Shown: piece by piece, positions 1 to 8,389 of the stretch
How the letters are laid out: every line of letters begins with the position of its first letter
Numbering within the stretch: position 1 is the stretch's first letter
Origin: Nonomuraea spiralis
GTDB lineage: Bacteria > Actinomycetota > Actinomycetes > Streptosporangiales > Streptosporangiaceae
Reading direction: 5' to 3'
Length of the DNA stretch: 64,000 bases
Assembly (NCBI RefSeq): GCF_014648435.1
Contig: NZ_BMRC01000003.1
Coordinates: forward strand, 372,001 to 436,000
Notes under the pieces: generated by a model
The model's input: the letters and a program-made list of their open reading frames with translations, nothing else
Database searches by the model: none
Told to the model about the DNA's origin: nothing
Program-made: the position numbers and the translations under genes

Positions 1-1725
1 CTTCACCACCCGCGGGCCGAGCTCGCTGACGGCGTCGAGCACGGCGTCGCCGAGCCCGCCCTCCAGCCGGTGGTCCTCGACGGTGATCAGGTTGCCCGTG
101 GTAGTGGCCGCCTCCACCAGCACCGCCGCGTCCACCGGCTTGACCGAGTACAGGTCGATCACGCCGACCGGGACGCCGGCGTCCTTCAGCTCGTCGGCCG
201 CCGCCAGCGCCTCGTGCACCGTGATCCCCGCCGCCACGATCGTGGCCCGGTCCTCGTCGGAGCGCCGGAGCACCCGCGAGCCGCCCACCGGGAAACGTTC
301 GCCGGGCGGGTAGATGACCGGCGTGTCCCCTCGGGTGGTGCGCAGGTAGGACACCCCTGACACCTCCGCCATCTCGACGGTGAGTGCCGCCGCCTGGTTG
401 GCGTCGCACGGGTAGAGCACCGTGCTGCCGTACACGGACCGCATCATGGCCAGGTCCTCCAGGCCCATCTGCGAGGGGCCGTCCTCGCCGATCGACACGC
501 CCGCGTGCGAGCCGACCAGCCGGATCGACGCCTGGCTCACGCCGGCCATCCTGATGAAGTCGTGCGCCCTGGTCAGGAACGCCGCGAAGGTCGCCGCGTA
601 CGGGATCCAGCCGCGTACCGCAAGGCCGACGGCCGCCGCCACGAGCTGCTGCTCGGCGATGTACATCTCGAAGAACCGCTCGGGGAACGCCTCGGCGAAC
701 TCCTGGGTCTTGGTCGAGTCGGCCACCTCGCCGTCCAGCGCCACCACGTCGCCGCGGGCCGCGCCGAGCGCCGCCAGCGCCGCGCCGAACGCGGTCCTGG
801 TCGCCGCCCGCTCGCCCACCTGGTACTCCGGCACCGCCGCCGGGCTGGTGTCGAAGTGGTACGGCTCGGCCTCGCCCTCCGGCCGTTGCACGTCCACCCG
901 CACGCTGCGCGGCCCGCCCAGCTCGTCGACGGCCTTGTCGGGATCCTTGAGCGCCTTGCCGTGCGCGCCCTCCCGGTTCTCGACCTCGACGACCCCTTCG
1001 CCCTTGCGGGTCTTGGCCAGGATCACGGTGGGCCGGCGGCGGGTGTTGCCGGCGTCGGCGAGCGCGAAGTCGATCTGCCCGGGGTCGTGCCCGTCGATCT
1101 CGATCGTGTGCCAGCCGAACGCGCCGAACCTGCGCGCGTACGCCCCCGTGTCCCATCCATGCCGTGTGGGGCCGCGCTGGCCCAGCCGGTTCACGTCCAC
1201 GATCACCGTCAGATTGGCCAGCCCCTCGGTGCCCGCGTGCTCGGCCGCCTCCCAGATGGACCCCTCGGCCAGCTCGCTGTCACCGCACAACACCCACACC
1301 CGGTACGGCAGCCGTTCCAGCCGCCCGGCCATCGCCACGCCCACGCCGACCGGCAGCCCCTGCCCGAGCGAGCCGGTGGCCACGTCCACCCAGGGCAGCC
1401 GGGGGGTGGGGTGCCCCTCCAGAAGGCTTCCCCTGCGGCGGAAGGACAGCAGCTCGTCGTCGTCGATGACCTTCGCCGCCTTGTAGAGCGAGTAGAGGAG
1501 GGGCGAGGCGTGACCCTTGGAGAAGATCAGATGGTCGTTGCCGGGGTTGTCGGGGTGCTCGAAGTCGTAGCGCAGATGACAGGAGAACAGCACGGCCATC
1601 AGGTCCGCCGCCGACATGGACGAGGTGGGGTGCCCGGAACCGGCCGCGGCGGCGGCGCGTACGGAGTCGACGCGCAGTTGTGCGGCCAGTTCGGTCAAGT
1701 ACTGGAGATCGCGTTCAGGCATCAT
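1..1725 (-). CDS. tkt: Transketolase (3' end cut by window edge)
   Basis: Transketolase moves two-carbon ketol units between sugar phosphates in the non-oxidative pentose phosphate pathway, using thiamine diphosphate in the cytoplasm. The frame is open for 575 codons and runs off the left edge, so the C-terminus is missing. Reading from the start I see the GHPTSSMSAAD and FSKGHASPLLY segments, the diphosphate/Mg motif GDSELAEGS followed by VDVN, and the pyrimidine-domain stretch IAEQQLVAAAVG that carries the family's catalytic Glu. It is one fused chain, unlike split two-subunit transketolases. Two adjacent ATG codons (1725 and 1722) follow GGGAGGGTC, a good ribosome site. The SDR gene lies upstream on the same strand, 113 bases away, with a weak hairpin between them. 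Confidence 0.95.
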   Translation of the reverse strand, partial: MMPERDLQYLTELAAQLRVDSVRAAAAAGSGHPTSSMSAADLMAVLFSCHLRYDFEHPDNPGNDHLIFSKGHASPLLYSLYKAAKVIDDDELLSFRRRGSLLEGHPTPRLPWVDVATGSLGQGLPVGVGVAMAGRLERLPYRVWVLCGDSELAEGSIWEAAEHAGTEGLANLTVIVDVNRLGQRGPTRHGWDTGAYARRFGAFGWHTIEIDGHDPGQIDFALADAGNTRRRPTVILAKTRKGEGVVEVENREGAHGKALKDPDKAVDELGGPRSVRVDVQRPEGEAEPYHFDTSPAAVPEYQVGERAATRTAFGAALAALGAARGDVVALDGEVADSTKTQEFAEAFPERFFEMYIAEQQLVAAAVGLAVRGWIPYAATFAAFLTRAHDFIRMAGVSQASIRLVGSHAGVSIGEDGPSQMGLEDLAMMRSVYGSTVLYPCDANQAAALTVEMAEVSGVSYLRTTRGDTPVIYPPGERFPVGGSRVLRRSDEDRATIVAAGITVHEALAAADELKDAGVPVGVIDLYSVKPVDAAVLVEAATTTGNLITVEDHRLEGGLGDAVLDAVSELGPRVVK

Positions 1726-1763
1726 GACCCTCCCTAGTGAGTTTCACGCCGCCTACCCCCTGC

Positions 1764-1782
1764 GGGCCGCTTAAGTCGGCCC
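1764..1782. terminator. Short hairpin between SDR and transketolase genes
   Basis: Perfect 6-bp inverted repeat GGGCCG/CGGCCC with a 7-base loop, in the gap after the SDR gene and before transketolase, both on the minus strand. There is no T tract. It could be a weak intrinsic terminator or chance pairing in GC-rich DNA. Confidence 0.3.
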
Positions 1783-1838
1783 TGACGCCATCTCGCCGCG
1801 TAGGGGACGAGGCCGGGGGCCGGGGGCCAGGTCGGGGG

Positions 1839-2843
1839 TCAGCGGGTGAGGCGGCGGGCGGCCGTCAGGGTGGCCGCCGCGCCGGCCGCGGCCAGCAGTA
1901 CGGCGCGGCGGTGCTGGGAGAGCCACACCTGGGGGCTGTGGCTGTGGGAACGGCGGTCGAAGGTGCCGTGCGCGCCGTAGTCCTTGTCCTCGTCGGCTGG
2001 TTCCCAGAGGTTGGACACGCCGCTCGGCCGCTTGTCGTCGGTCTGCTGGGAGTCGATGCCGGTCCTGGCCAGGTAGCGGTCCACCAGGGCGGGGGCGATG
2101 CGCTGGGCCACGAGGGTGGCGGCGGTGCTGGCGCCGACCCAGTACTCCTTGCGTCCGGGGTGCTCGGCGGCGTACACGATGGCGCGCGCCGCGACCTCCG
2201 GCTGGTAGATCGGGGGTACGGGCTGGGGGTGCCGGCGCAGCTTGGACAGGACCCATTCGAACTGGGGGGTGTTGACCGCCGGGAGCTGGACCAGCGTGAC
2301 ATCGATGTTGCTGCCGTCGGCGAGGAGTTCGGTGCGGAGCGACTCGGTGAAACCCTTGATGGCGTGCTTGGCCCCGCAGTACGCCGACTGCAGGGGGATG
2401 CCGCGCTGGCTCAGGGCGGAGCCGGTCTGCACGATCGTTCCGGCGTTGCGGGGGGTCATGAGGTCGAGGGCGACCTTGGTGCCCCACACGTAGCCGAGGT
2501 ATGTCACCGAAGTGGTGCGAGCATACTCATCTGCCGAAATATCGGAAAATTTCGCGAAGACCGATGAAAAAGCGGTGTTGATCCAGACCGAGATCGGTCC
2601 CATCTCCGCCTCGATGCGTTCGGCCGCCGCCCTCACCTGCTCGTAGTCGGCCACGTCCGCCTCGTAGACCTTGGCGTCGCCGCCCGCCGTCCCCACGTCC
2701 ACGGCGGCCGCGCCGAGGCCCGCCGTTCCACGCGCGATCAGGGCCACCCTCGCGCCGCGAGCACCCAGCTCGCGGACGACCGCCCGGCCGACCCCGCCGC
2801 TCGCGCCCGTCACCACCACCACGCGTCCTCGAAGTGGTGCCAT
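1839..2843 (-). CDS. SDR family oxidoreductase
   Basis: A short-chain dehydrogenase/reductase of 334 residues. It has the N-terminal nucleotide motif TGASGGVG (residues 12-19), Ser at about 142 in GSALS and the catalytic YCGAK (Tyr155, Lys159). The usual NNAG motif reads INTA here. After the roughly 250-residue Rossmann core there is an extension of about 80 residues ending in a short hydrophobic stretch and Arg residues, which could tether the protein to the membrane. This extended architecture is common in actinobacterial SDRs of unknown substrate. The neighbours do not reveal a pathway, and the substrate is unknown. Confidence 0.88.
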   Translation of the reverse strand: MAPLRGRVVVVTGASGGVGRAVVRELGARGARVALIARGTAGLGAAAVDVGTAGGDAKVYEADVADYEQVRAAAERIEAEMGPISVWINTAFSSVFAKFSDISADEYARTTSVTYLGYVWGTKVALDLMTPRNAGTIVQTGSALSQRGIPLQSAYCGAKHAIKGFTESLRTELLADGSNIDVTLVQLPAVNTPQFEWVLSKLRRHPQPVPPIYQPEVAARAIVYAAEHPGRKEYWVGASTAATLVAQRIAPALVDRYLARTGIDSQQTDDKRPSGVSNLWEPADEDKDYGAHGTFDRRSHSHSPQVWLSQHRRAVLLAAAGAAATLTAARRLTR

Positions 2844-2851
2844 GTCGATGC

Positions 2852-3118
2852 TCAGCCTGCCTCTCCCGATCCTCGTTGCTTCTGCCGCCGGACCGCCATG
2901 GCGATGTCGGCGATCGTCACCACGAACAACACGACCGCGATCCCGGTCATCACCGGCGCCTGCGCGATCAGCCCGAGCACCGCGAACGCGAAGAGGAACA
3001 CCAGGATGAACGAGCCCACCCTGATGTGCACCACGTCGCGCGGTGTGGCGGGCACCATGGGATGTCCCTTGCGGTCACCTGTCTCGTACCATCTACCGTC
3101 ATCGTTGTTCTCAGGCAT
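2852..3118 (-). CDS. Small two-helix membrane protein of unknown function
   Basis: An 88-residue protein beginning MPENNDDGRW. A hydrophilic N-terminus of about 30 residues is followed by two hydrophobic segments (about 35-52 and 56-74) and a basic tail (RRQKQRG). The frame is open further upstream, but that extension runs antisense into the topoisomerase remnant. The ATG at 3118 has AGGTGA about 6 bases before it and gives a typical membrane-protein start, so I chose it. It ends 8 bases before the SDR start on the same strand, so the two are probably co-transcribed. I do not recognise a function. Confidence 0.62.
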   Translation of the reverse strand: MPENNDDGRWYETGDRKGHPMVPATPRDVVHIRVGSFILVFLFAFAVLGLIAQAPVMTGIAVVLFVVTIADIAMAVRRQKQRGSGEAG

Positions 3119-3172
3119 GCCGCTCACCTGCCCGTCCTGTTTGTCGCCTAACGTCCTGGGTAGCCGCCCTCT

Positions 3173-3902
3173 GTGCCCGAGCTGCATCCCAGTGACCAGA
3201 GTGAGCCGGGGATCGTCAGGCGTCGCCGCGGGCGTGGCTTCGGCTACGAAGGACCGGACGGGCGGCCGGTGCGCGACAGCACGACGCTGCGGCGCATCAG
3301 GTCGCTCGTCATCCCCCCGGCGTGGAAGGACGTCTGGATCTGCCCCTCCCCGTACGGCCACCTCCAGGCCGTCGGCACGGACGCGGCGGGACGCAGGCAG
3401 TACCGCTACCACGACCTGTGGCGCGAGCAGCAGGACAAGGCGAAGTTCGATCACGCTGCGTTCGCTCAAGGCGCTCGGCACGGAGGGCGAGCTGCTCCGC
3501 TACCGCCGCGCGAAAGGTGGCTGGGACGACGTCAGGAGCGAGGACATCAACGACTACCTGCGCGAACTGGTCGGGTGCGAGGTCACCGCCAAGGACTTCC
3601 GCACCTGGCACGCGACCGTCCTGGCCGCTGTCGGCCTGGCGGTCTCCAGGCGCGCCCCCGCGAGCGGCGCCGCCGGGAAGCGGGCCGTGACCCGGGTGAT
3701 GCGGGAGGTGGCCGAGTACCTGGGCAACACGCCGACCGTGGCGCGGGCGTCGTACGTGGATCCGCGCGTGGTGGAGGCGTACGACCAGGACAGGACGATC
3801 GGCGCGGTGCTGACAGAGCTCGGGGCGGACGCCGATTACCGGCAACTCGCCACCCACGGGACGGTGGAACGGGCCGTTATCGACCTGATTCGCGCCGTTT
3901 GA
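3173..3902 (+). pseudogene. DNA topoisomerase IB remnant with internal deletion and frameshift
   Basis: Two pieces of a poxvirus-type topoisomerase IB lie in different frames. The N-terminal piece starts at GTG 3173 and reads the family pattern FGYEGPDGR...PPAWKDVWICP...YHDLWREQQDKAKFDH up to about 3454. From about 3461 the homologous reading continues in the next frame: RSLKALGTEGELL, DVRSEDINDYLREL, TAKDFRTWHATVLAA and ASYVDPRVVEAY (catalytic Tyr segment), stopping at 3902. Intact actinobacterial homologues are about 320-350 residues. Here roughly 100 codons of the central catalytic domain, which normally carry the first catalytic Arg and the Lys, are missing between the pieces. The relic cannot encode an active enzyme. 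An assembly collapse is the alternative explanation. Confidence 0.85.
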
Positions 3903-3947
3903 GCCTTTAATCCCGGGGCATGCGGCGACAAGAGAAGGAGGCGAACG

Positions 3948-4196
3948 ATGGAAGCTCCGCAGTACGTCGCGGCCCGCGTCCAACAGGCGCTGGCCGAGGA
4001 CGGACGCACGCACGAGCTCGGCATCCGGGTCGACGTCCGCGGCGACCAGTTGTTCCTGCGTGGCCAGGTGAGCGGAGCCGAGCAGCGCGACAGGCTCGGC
4101 GAGGTGGCGCGGGAGGCCGCGCCCGAGCTGCACCTGCACAACGAGATCCGGATAGTCGAAGTCTCAGCGCCGGGGGAGGACGAGCACCTTGACTGA
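3948..4196 (+). CDS. Small BON-like domain protein
   Basis: An 82-residue protein starting MEAPQYVAARVQQALAED. The order helix, then IRVDVRGDQLFLRGQVSGAEQRDRLGEVAREAAPE, then LHNEIRIVEV matches a single BON-like domain, in which a helix packs on a small sheet and the GxVxxxxxxxxxxxxA pattern is typical. BON domains are thought to bind membranes or ligands. There is no signal peptide. AGAAGGAGG sits at good spacing before the ATG. The stop overlaps the TTG start of the phosphoesterase gene by 8 bases, so the two are translationally coupled. Confidence 0.72.
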   Translation: MEAPQYVAARVQQALAEDGRTHELGIRVDVRGDQLFLRGQVSGAEQRDRLGEVAREAAPELHLHNEIRIVEVSAPGEDEHLD

Positions 4197-4929
4197 CCTG
4201 CGGATAGCGGCGGTGGGCGACATCCACCTGGGCGAGGACATGAGGGGCCAGTACCGGCGCAGGCTCGAGGGCATCGAGGAGCGCGCCGACGTGTTCATGC
4301 TGGCGGGCGACCTCACCCGGCACGGCACGCTGGAGGAGGGCCGCGTCGTCGCCGACGAGCTGCGCGGCCTGCCCATCCCCACCGTGGCCGTCCTGGGCAA
4401 CCACGACTACCACTCCGACCTCCAGTACGAGCTGGCCGGCGAGCTGCGCGACGCCGGCGTCATCGTGCTCGACGACGACGGCGCGGTCATCCACTGCGGT
4501 GACCGGAAGCTGGGCGTGGTCGGCGGCAAGGGGTTCGGCGGCGGCTTCGCCGGCAAGAGCGCGAGCGAGTTCGGCGAGCGCGAGATCAAGAACTTCATCT
4601 CCCACACGCGCTACATCGCCGAGGCGTGGAAGATCGGGCTCAAGGAGCTGGTGGCCGACCAGCGCGTGGTGTTGTCCCACTACTCCCCGATCAAGGAGAC
4701 GCTGGAGGGCGAGCCGCTGGAGATCTACCCCTTCCTCGGCAGCTACCTGCTGGCCGAGGCGGTGGACACGGCGGGCGCCGACCTCATCCTGCACGGGCAC
4801 GCCCACAAGGGCACGGAGAAGGGCATGACCCCCGGCGGCATCCGCGTCCGCAACGTCGCCCTGCCCGTCCTCGGCAAGGCGTACGGCGTCTACTGCCTGG
4901 AGGACCCGGGCAACGAGTTCGACGACTGA
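4189..4929 (+). CDS. Metallophosphoesterase of the calcineurin-like family
   Basis: A 246-residue cytoplasmic metal-dependent phosphoesterase. The five-motif signature is complete: GDIHLG (Asp11, His13), GDLTRHG (about residue 40), GNHDYH (about 71-76), LSHYSP (about 163-168) and HGHAHKG (about 200-206). These residues bind two metal ions. The start is TTG 4189 with GGGGGAGGA just upstream. It overlaps the BON gene, so the two form an operon. The substrate cannot be read from sequence, and protein phosphatase and nucleotide phosphodiesterase roles are both possible. The SpoIIE gene converges on it with a gap of only 6 bases. Confidence 0.9.
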   Translation: MTDLRIAAVGDIHLGEDMRGQYRRRLEGIEERADVFMLAGDLTRHGTLEEGRVVADELRGLPIPTVAVLGNHDYHSDLQYELAGELRDAGVIVLDDDGAVIHCGDRKLGVVGGKGFGGGFAGKSASEFGEREIKNFISHTRYIAEAWKIGLKELVADQRVVLSHYSPIKETLEGEPLEIYPFLGSYLLAEAVDTAGADLILHGHAHKGTEKGMTPGGIRVRNVALPVLGKAYGVYCLEDPGNEFDD

Positions 4930-4935
4930 CCCCCT

Positions 4936-6717
4936 TCAGAGCACGCGGGCGGCGATGACGCACACGTCGTCGGTGGAGCTGTCGGCGCCGAGCCGCCGCA
5001 GCAGGCAGTCGATCGTCTGCTCGGGATCGTCCCCCACACAGGAGTGCGAGGCGTGGACGAGCGCGGCGATGCCGGCGTCCAGGTCCTGGCCGCGGCGTTC
5101 CACCACGCCGTCGGTGTACATCAGCAGGGTGTCGCCGGGTTCGAGCTGTGTGACCGTCATGTCGAACTCGGCCGCGTCGAACGCCCCCAGCAGCGTACCG
5201 GTGGGCCCCTCGACGAGCCGCCCCGTCCCGTCCCTGATGAGGACGGGGGCGGGATGCCCGGCGCTGGTCCAGGCGAACGTGCGCCGTTCGGGGTCGAAGT
5301 GGCCGATGATCGCCGTGCCGGTGACGGTGACGTCCTCGTTGGAGTGCACGATGAGGTCGTTCAGCCAGGTGGCGAGCTGACCGGCGGGCGCGCCCGTATA
5401 GGCCAGGCCGGCCAGCCCCGAGCGCATCTGCAACATGATGCTCGCGGCGGTCAGGCCGTGGCCCATGGCGTCGCCGATGGCCAGCAGCACGCGGCCGTCG
5501 GTGATCAGGCGGGCCTTGAACCAGTCGCCCCCGAGCCTGGTCAGCTCCCCGCCCGGCAGGTAGCGCACGCCCACGGCGAGCCCCGGCAGGCTGATGAGGC
5601 CCCGGCGGATCGGCAGGATCGTGTTCTGGAGCTGGACGGTGACCCGGTGCTCCTGCTCGGCCCGCTCCTGCTCCTTGGTCGCCCGTTCGTGCGCCACGGC
5701 CAGCGCCCGTTCCCTGCGGCGGTTCTTGGTCACGTCCTGGACCAGGAAACGCACCTTGAGCGGCAGGCCCTCCGGGTCGAGCAGCGGCTCGCTGTAGACG
5801 CACAGGTGACGTACGCCGTGCCGGTGCTGGATCCGGAACTCGTTCTCCACGGCTTCCCGGAACTCCAGCAGGGAGCGGATCTGCTCGTCCACGACCGGCA
5901 GGTCCTCGGGGACCACCACGCCGGGCAGCTCCTCCAGTGACATGGGGCCGTCCGCGCGGTCGCGGCCGAACATCTCGTACATCTGCGGGGTCCACAGGGT
6001 GCGTTCGGTCGCCAGGTTCCACTCGCCCCAGCCCAGCTCGGCCAGGCGCTGGGCGCGTTCCCAGCCGGAGACCAGCAGTTCCTCGTCGTCGAGCATGCGC
6101 CAGCTCACCAGCAGGCCGCGGTCCACGCGCGCGGCGCGTACGGCGAGGGTGGCCGGCCAGAGCCGGTAGTCCGCGGCCTCCACGAACTCCATCGGCATGC
6201 GGTAGAGGGATTCGCCGGACTCGTACACGGCGATGTAGTCGTCGAGCAGGCCGGAGCCGCCCACGCCGGGGCTGACCGTCAGGAGGCGGCATCCGGTCAG
6301 GTCGGCGGCCGAGCGGCCGGCGGGGGTCCTGGCGTGCTCGTTCGCGGCCACGACGAGGAAGTCGACGATGCGGCCCGCGTCGTCCTGGACGGGGGTGAGG
6401 TAGAGGGCCGAGGCGTGCACGCCCGCCAGCATGCCGTTCACCCACTCGGGCACCTCGGGCCGTTCGAGCTCCTGCTCGATCGGCCGTTCGATGCCCCGGG
6501 CGACCTCGGTCAGCTCCAGACCGCTGTGCCGGGCCATCCTGACGAGTTGCTCGGCGGCCTCGCCCGGGCGGATGTTGAGCCGGGTGGCCAGGCGGGCCGT
6601 GGCCTCGTCGAGGATGGCCTGGGTACGCAGATGCCGACGCAGGACAGTGAGCTGCTCGCGAACCCGTGCCGAAGCCGCGTTCATCTCAAAGCGGCTGAAC
6701 GGCGGAAATTTGCTCAC
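4936..6717 (-). CDS. PP2C/SpoIIE serine phosphatase with ANTAR-like and PAS domains
   Basis: A multidomain signalling phosphatase. Residues about 10-75 resemble an ANTAR-type helical bundle (RREQ/LDEATARLATRLNI...AAEQLVRMARHSG pattern). Two PAS-like sensor regions follow (about 90-210 and 225-330, the second ending in a PAC-like FRIQHRHGVRHLCVYSEP...VQDVT). A coiled linker leads to a C-terminal SpoIIE/PP2C domain (about 370-593) with GGDWFKA, IGDAMGHG and TDGVVE motifs that hold the metal-binding Asp residues. Such proteins dephosphorylate anti-sigma-factor antagonists. I chose GTG 6717 (VSKFPPF), preceded by GGGGAG. TTG 6738 and ATG 6684 are alternatives. No anti-sigma partner gene is adjacent. 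Confidence 0.88.
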   Translation of the reverse strand: MSKFPPFSRFEMNAASARVREQLTVLRRHLRTQAILDEATARLATRLNIRPGEAAEQLVRMARHSGLELTEVARGIERPIEQELERPEVPEWVNGMLAGVHASALYLTPVQDDAGRIVDFLVVAANEHARTPAGRSAADLTGCRLLTVSPGVGGSGLLDDYIAVYESGESLYRMPMEFVEAADYRLWPATLAVRAARVDRGLLVSWRMLDDEELLVSGWERAQRLAELGWGEWNLATERTLWTPQMYEMFGRDRADGPMSLEELPGVVVPEDLPVVDEQIRSLLEFREAVENEFRIQHRHGVRHLCVYSEPLLDPEGLPLKVRFLVQDVTKNRRRERALAVAHERATKEQERAEQEHRVTVQLQNTILPIRRGLISLPGLAVGVRYLPGGELTRLGGDWFKARLITDGRVLLAIGDAMGHGLTAASIMLQMRSGLAGLAYTGAPAGQLATWLNDLIVHSNEDVTVTGTAIIGHFDPERRTFAWTSAGHPAPVLIRDGTGRLVEGPTGTLLGAFDAAEFDMTVTQLEPGDTLLMYTDGVVERRGQDLDAGIAALVHASHSCVGDDPEQTIDCLLRRLGADSSTDDVCVIAARVL

Positions 6718-6785
6718 TCGCTCCCCATGCCCGAACAATCGGGATTGAGGGCTGATAATGATGATATTTCGGAAAAACTAGGTGG

Positions 6786-6820
6786 TCCGCTGGGCCGTTC
6801 TCGAGGTTCGGCCCAGCGGA
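6786..6820 (-). terminator. Hairpin terminator after the GPGG gene
   Basis: Perfect 11-bp inverted repeat (TCCGCTGGGCC and its complement) with a 13-base loop, between the GPGG small-protein gene and the SpoIIE gene, both on the minus strand. There is no T run, as is common in high-GC actinomycetes. It probably separates the two transcripts. Confidence 0.6.
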
Positions 6821-6865
6821 GGGTGCCATTGGAGGCGAGGGACGGTGTGCGGGGCGCCGTGCGCC

Positions 6866-7015
6866 CTAGACATTGAAGATGCTGACCCCGCCCGGACCCA
6901 CCAGGAAACCGAGGACGATGAGAACGATCCCCCAGAGCAGGTCGCGCCGGGCCAGAATCACGTAGATCCCGGAGATGACGAGGATTACCGCGATGATCCA
7001 AAGCAAAGTAGCCAT
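6866..7015 (-). CDS. GPGG-motif small membrane protein
   Basis: A 49-residue protein that standard ORF length cutoffs miss. It starts MATLLWIIAVILVISG, has two hydrophobic helices (about 4-21 and 27-40) separated by LARRDLL, and ends with VGPGGVSIFNV. The GPGG motif near the C-terminus of a two-helix peptide matches the small actinobacterial GPGG-motif membrane protein family as I recall it. Its function is unknown. The start is ATG 7015. It stands alone on the minus strand with a terminator-like hairpin downstream. The upstream region is A/T-richer than average and would hold its promoter. Confidence 0.82.
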   Translation of the reverse strand: MATLLWIIAVILVISGIYVILARRDLLWGIVLIVLGFLVGPGGVSIFNV

Positions 7016-7118
7016 GGGGTGGCAACTGCCCTCACGTATGACTCCATAACATGTTTTCTTTTGCAGTAACGGACATGAGGTAATTTCTCCGGATAGGTCG
7101 TTGGGCGGCCGCCATCAT

Positions 7119-7604
7119 CTAGTCGGCCGCCTTCATCAGCTTGGCGTACCCGAGTTGCAGCCAGTCCGAGACCGCCACCGCCGTCATCGTCGCGCCGACC
7201 AGTCTGGTCACCCTGGGGGCGAAGACCAGCCCGACCGCGTACGCGGTGGCCGCCCACTGGGCCAGGCAGAACGGGCAGGCCAGCAGCTCGCCCATCGGCC
7301 CGCGCGGCTCCTCGCGGACCTCGGAAGGGCCGCCTTGGCCCTCGTACGTGGTGAACGGCGCCCGCAGTGGGCTCATGACCGGATCCTTGGCCAGGCGCCG
7401 CGAGATCTTGTGGGTGCAGGCCGCCATGAGGGCGAGGTCGAGCACGCCGACCCGCTCGGGCAGCCGCCTCTTGGTGAGCACGGCCGCGGCCGCCGCGCCG
7501 GCCACCCCGGCCCCGTACGCGGCGAGGATTCCCAGATAGCCGCCGAGCGGCCGATCGTGCCCGTTGTCGTAGGCCCGTTCCGTCTGCTCCAGCATCTCGG
7601 TCAT
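7119..7604 (-). CDS. DUF1360 domain membrane protein
   Basis: A 161-residue protein matching DUF1360. A hydrophilic N-terminus is followed by a hydrophobic segment (about 23-43), then ALMAACTHKISRRLAKDPVMSPLRAPFTTYEG, then the diagnostic ELLACPFCLAQW segment and a final hydrophobic region (about 117-150). The CPFC Cys pair and the nearby Trp are conserved in the family, whose function is unknown. It starts at ATG 7604 and is divergent from the nucleotidyltransferase-like gene at 7687. Confidence 0.88.
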   Translation of the reverse strand: MTEMLEQTERAYDNGHDRPLGGYLGILAAYGAGVAGAAAAAVLTKRRLPERVGVLDLALMAACTHKISRRLAKDPVMSPLRAPFTTYEGQGGPSEVREEPRGPMGELLACPFCLAQWAATAYAVGLVFAPRVTRLVGATMTAVAVSDWLQLGYAKLMKAAD

Positions 7605-7686
7605 AGGGTGTGGCGCTACCCTCAGCCCCTGCCCCTACGCGCTGTCCGCAACGCCTACATGACGATCGTGCGGGTAGCCCGGAACC

Positions 7687-8283
7687 ATGAGCAGCCATGG
7701 TCACGCGGTCACCGACGCCATCCTTGACACGTTGAAACGCGCCAGCTCCGGTCTGAAGGACGCCGGGGTGAAGTTCGCGCTGGCCGGTGGCTGTGCGGCC
7801 TACGCCAGAGGCGCCGCCCCCTCGCTGCACGACGTCGACTTCGTGCTCACCGAGCATGACGTGCCGGCCGCGCTGGAGGCGCTGCGCGGGCTGGGGTTCC
7901 AGACGGCCAAGCCGCCGGAGGACTGGCTGGTCAAGGCGTACGACGAGGGGCGTCTCGTCGACCTGATCTTCCGGGTGTCGGACCACGAGATCACCGAGGA
8001 GTTGCTGGACCGGGCCGAGCCGCTGAAGGCGTCGGCGGTGATCGTACCCGTGCTGGAGGCCACCGACCTGGTCATCTCGTGGTTGCTGCCGCTGTCGGAG
8101 CACGCCTGCGACTACGGCGCGCTGCTGGCCCAGGTACGGGCGCTGCGTGAGCAGGTCGACTGGCCGAGGGTGGTGGCGGTGACGGCCGACTCGCCGTACG
8201 CGACGACGTTCGTCACGCTGCTGGAGCGGCTGGGCGTACTGAGCGAGCCGGTGGTGGCCTCGGGCGAGAGCAAGTGGCCCTGA
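7687..8283 (+). CDS. Nucleotidyltransferase-fold protein (MNT-like)
   Basis: A 198-residue protein with the minimal nucleotidyltransferase pattern: KFALAGGCAAYARG (a GG helix cap, about residues 30-43) and then HDVDFVLTEHD (Asp pair DVD, about 48-50), followed by VDLIFRV, which supplies a likely third acidic residue. This resembles proteins that transfer NMP groups to proteins or RNA, including antitoxin-like MNT proteins. No HEPN partner gene is adjacent, so a toxin-antitoxin role is not supported here. It ends at a strong bidirectional terminator. Confidence 0.72.
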   Translation: MSSHGHAVTDAILDTLKRASSGLKDAGVKFALAGGCAAYARGAAPSLHDVDFVLTEHDVPAALEALRGLGFQTAKPPEDWLVKAYDEGRLVDLIFRVSDHEITEELLDRAEPLKASAVIVPVLEATDLVISWLLPLSEHACDYGALLAQVRALREQVDWPRVVAVTADSPYATTFVTLLERLGVLSEPVVASGESKWP

Positions 8284-8319
8284 CCGGGACGCCCCAGAAC
8301 GGGACGCTCGGGAACGGGC

Positions 8320-8353
8320 GAAGGGCCGCGTCCGGGGGCGGACGCGGCCCTTC
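8320..8353. terminator. Strong bidirectional hairpin terminator
   Basis: Perfect 15-bp arms (GAAGGGCCGCGTCCG and complement) around a 4-base GGGG loop, between convergent genes ending at 8283 (plus) and 8390 (minus). There is a short T-rich end on each side. It most likely terminates both transcripts. Confidence 0.85.
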
Positions 8354-8389
8354 GTGTCAGGGCAGACTGCTCAGATCAGTCCATGAGGG

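Noticed and set aside
7687..8283. Toxin-antitoxin system from the nucleotidyltransferase-fold protein
   Set aside because: No HEPN or other partner gene is adjacent. The neighbours are a DUF1360 gene and a terminator.
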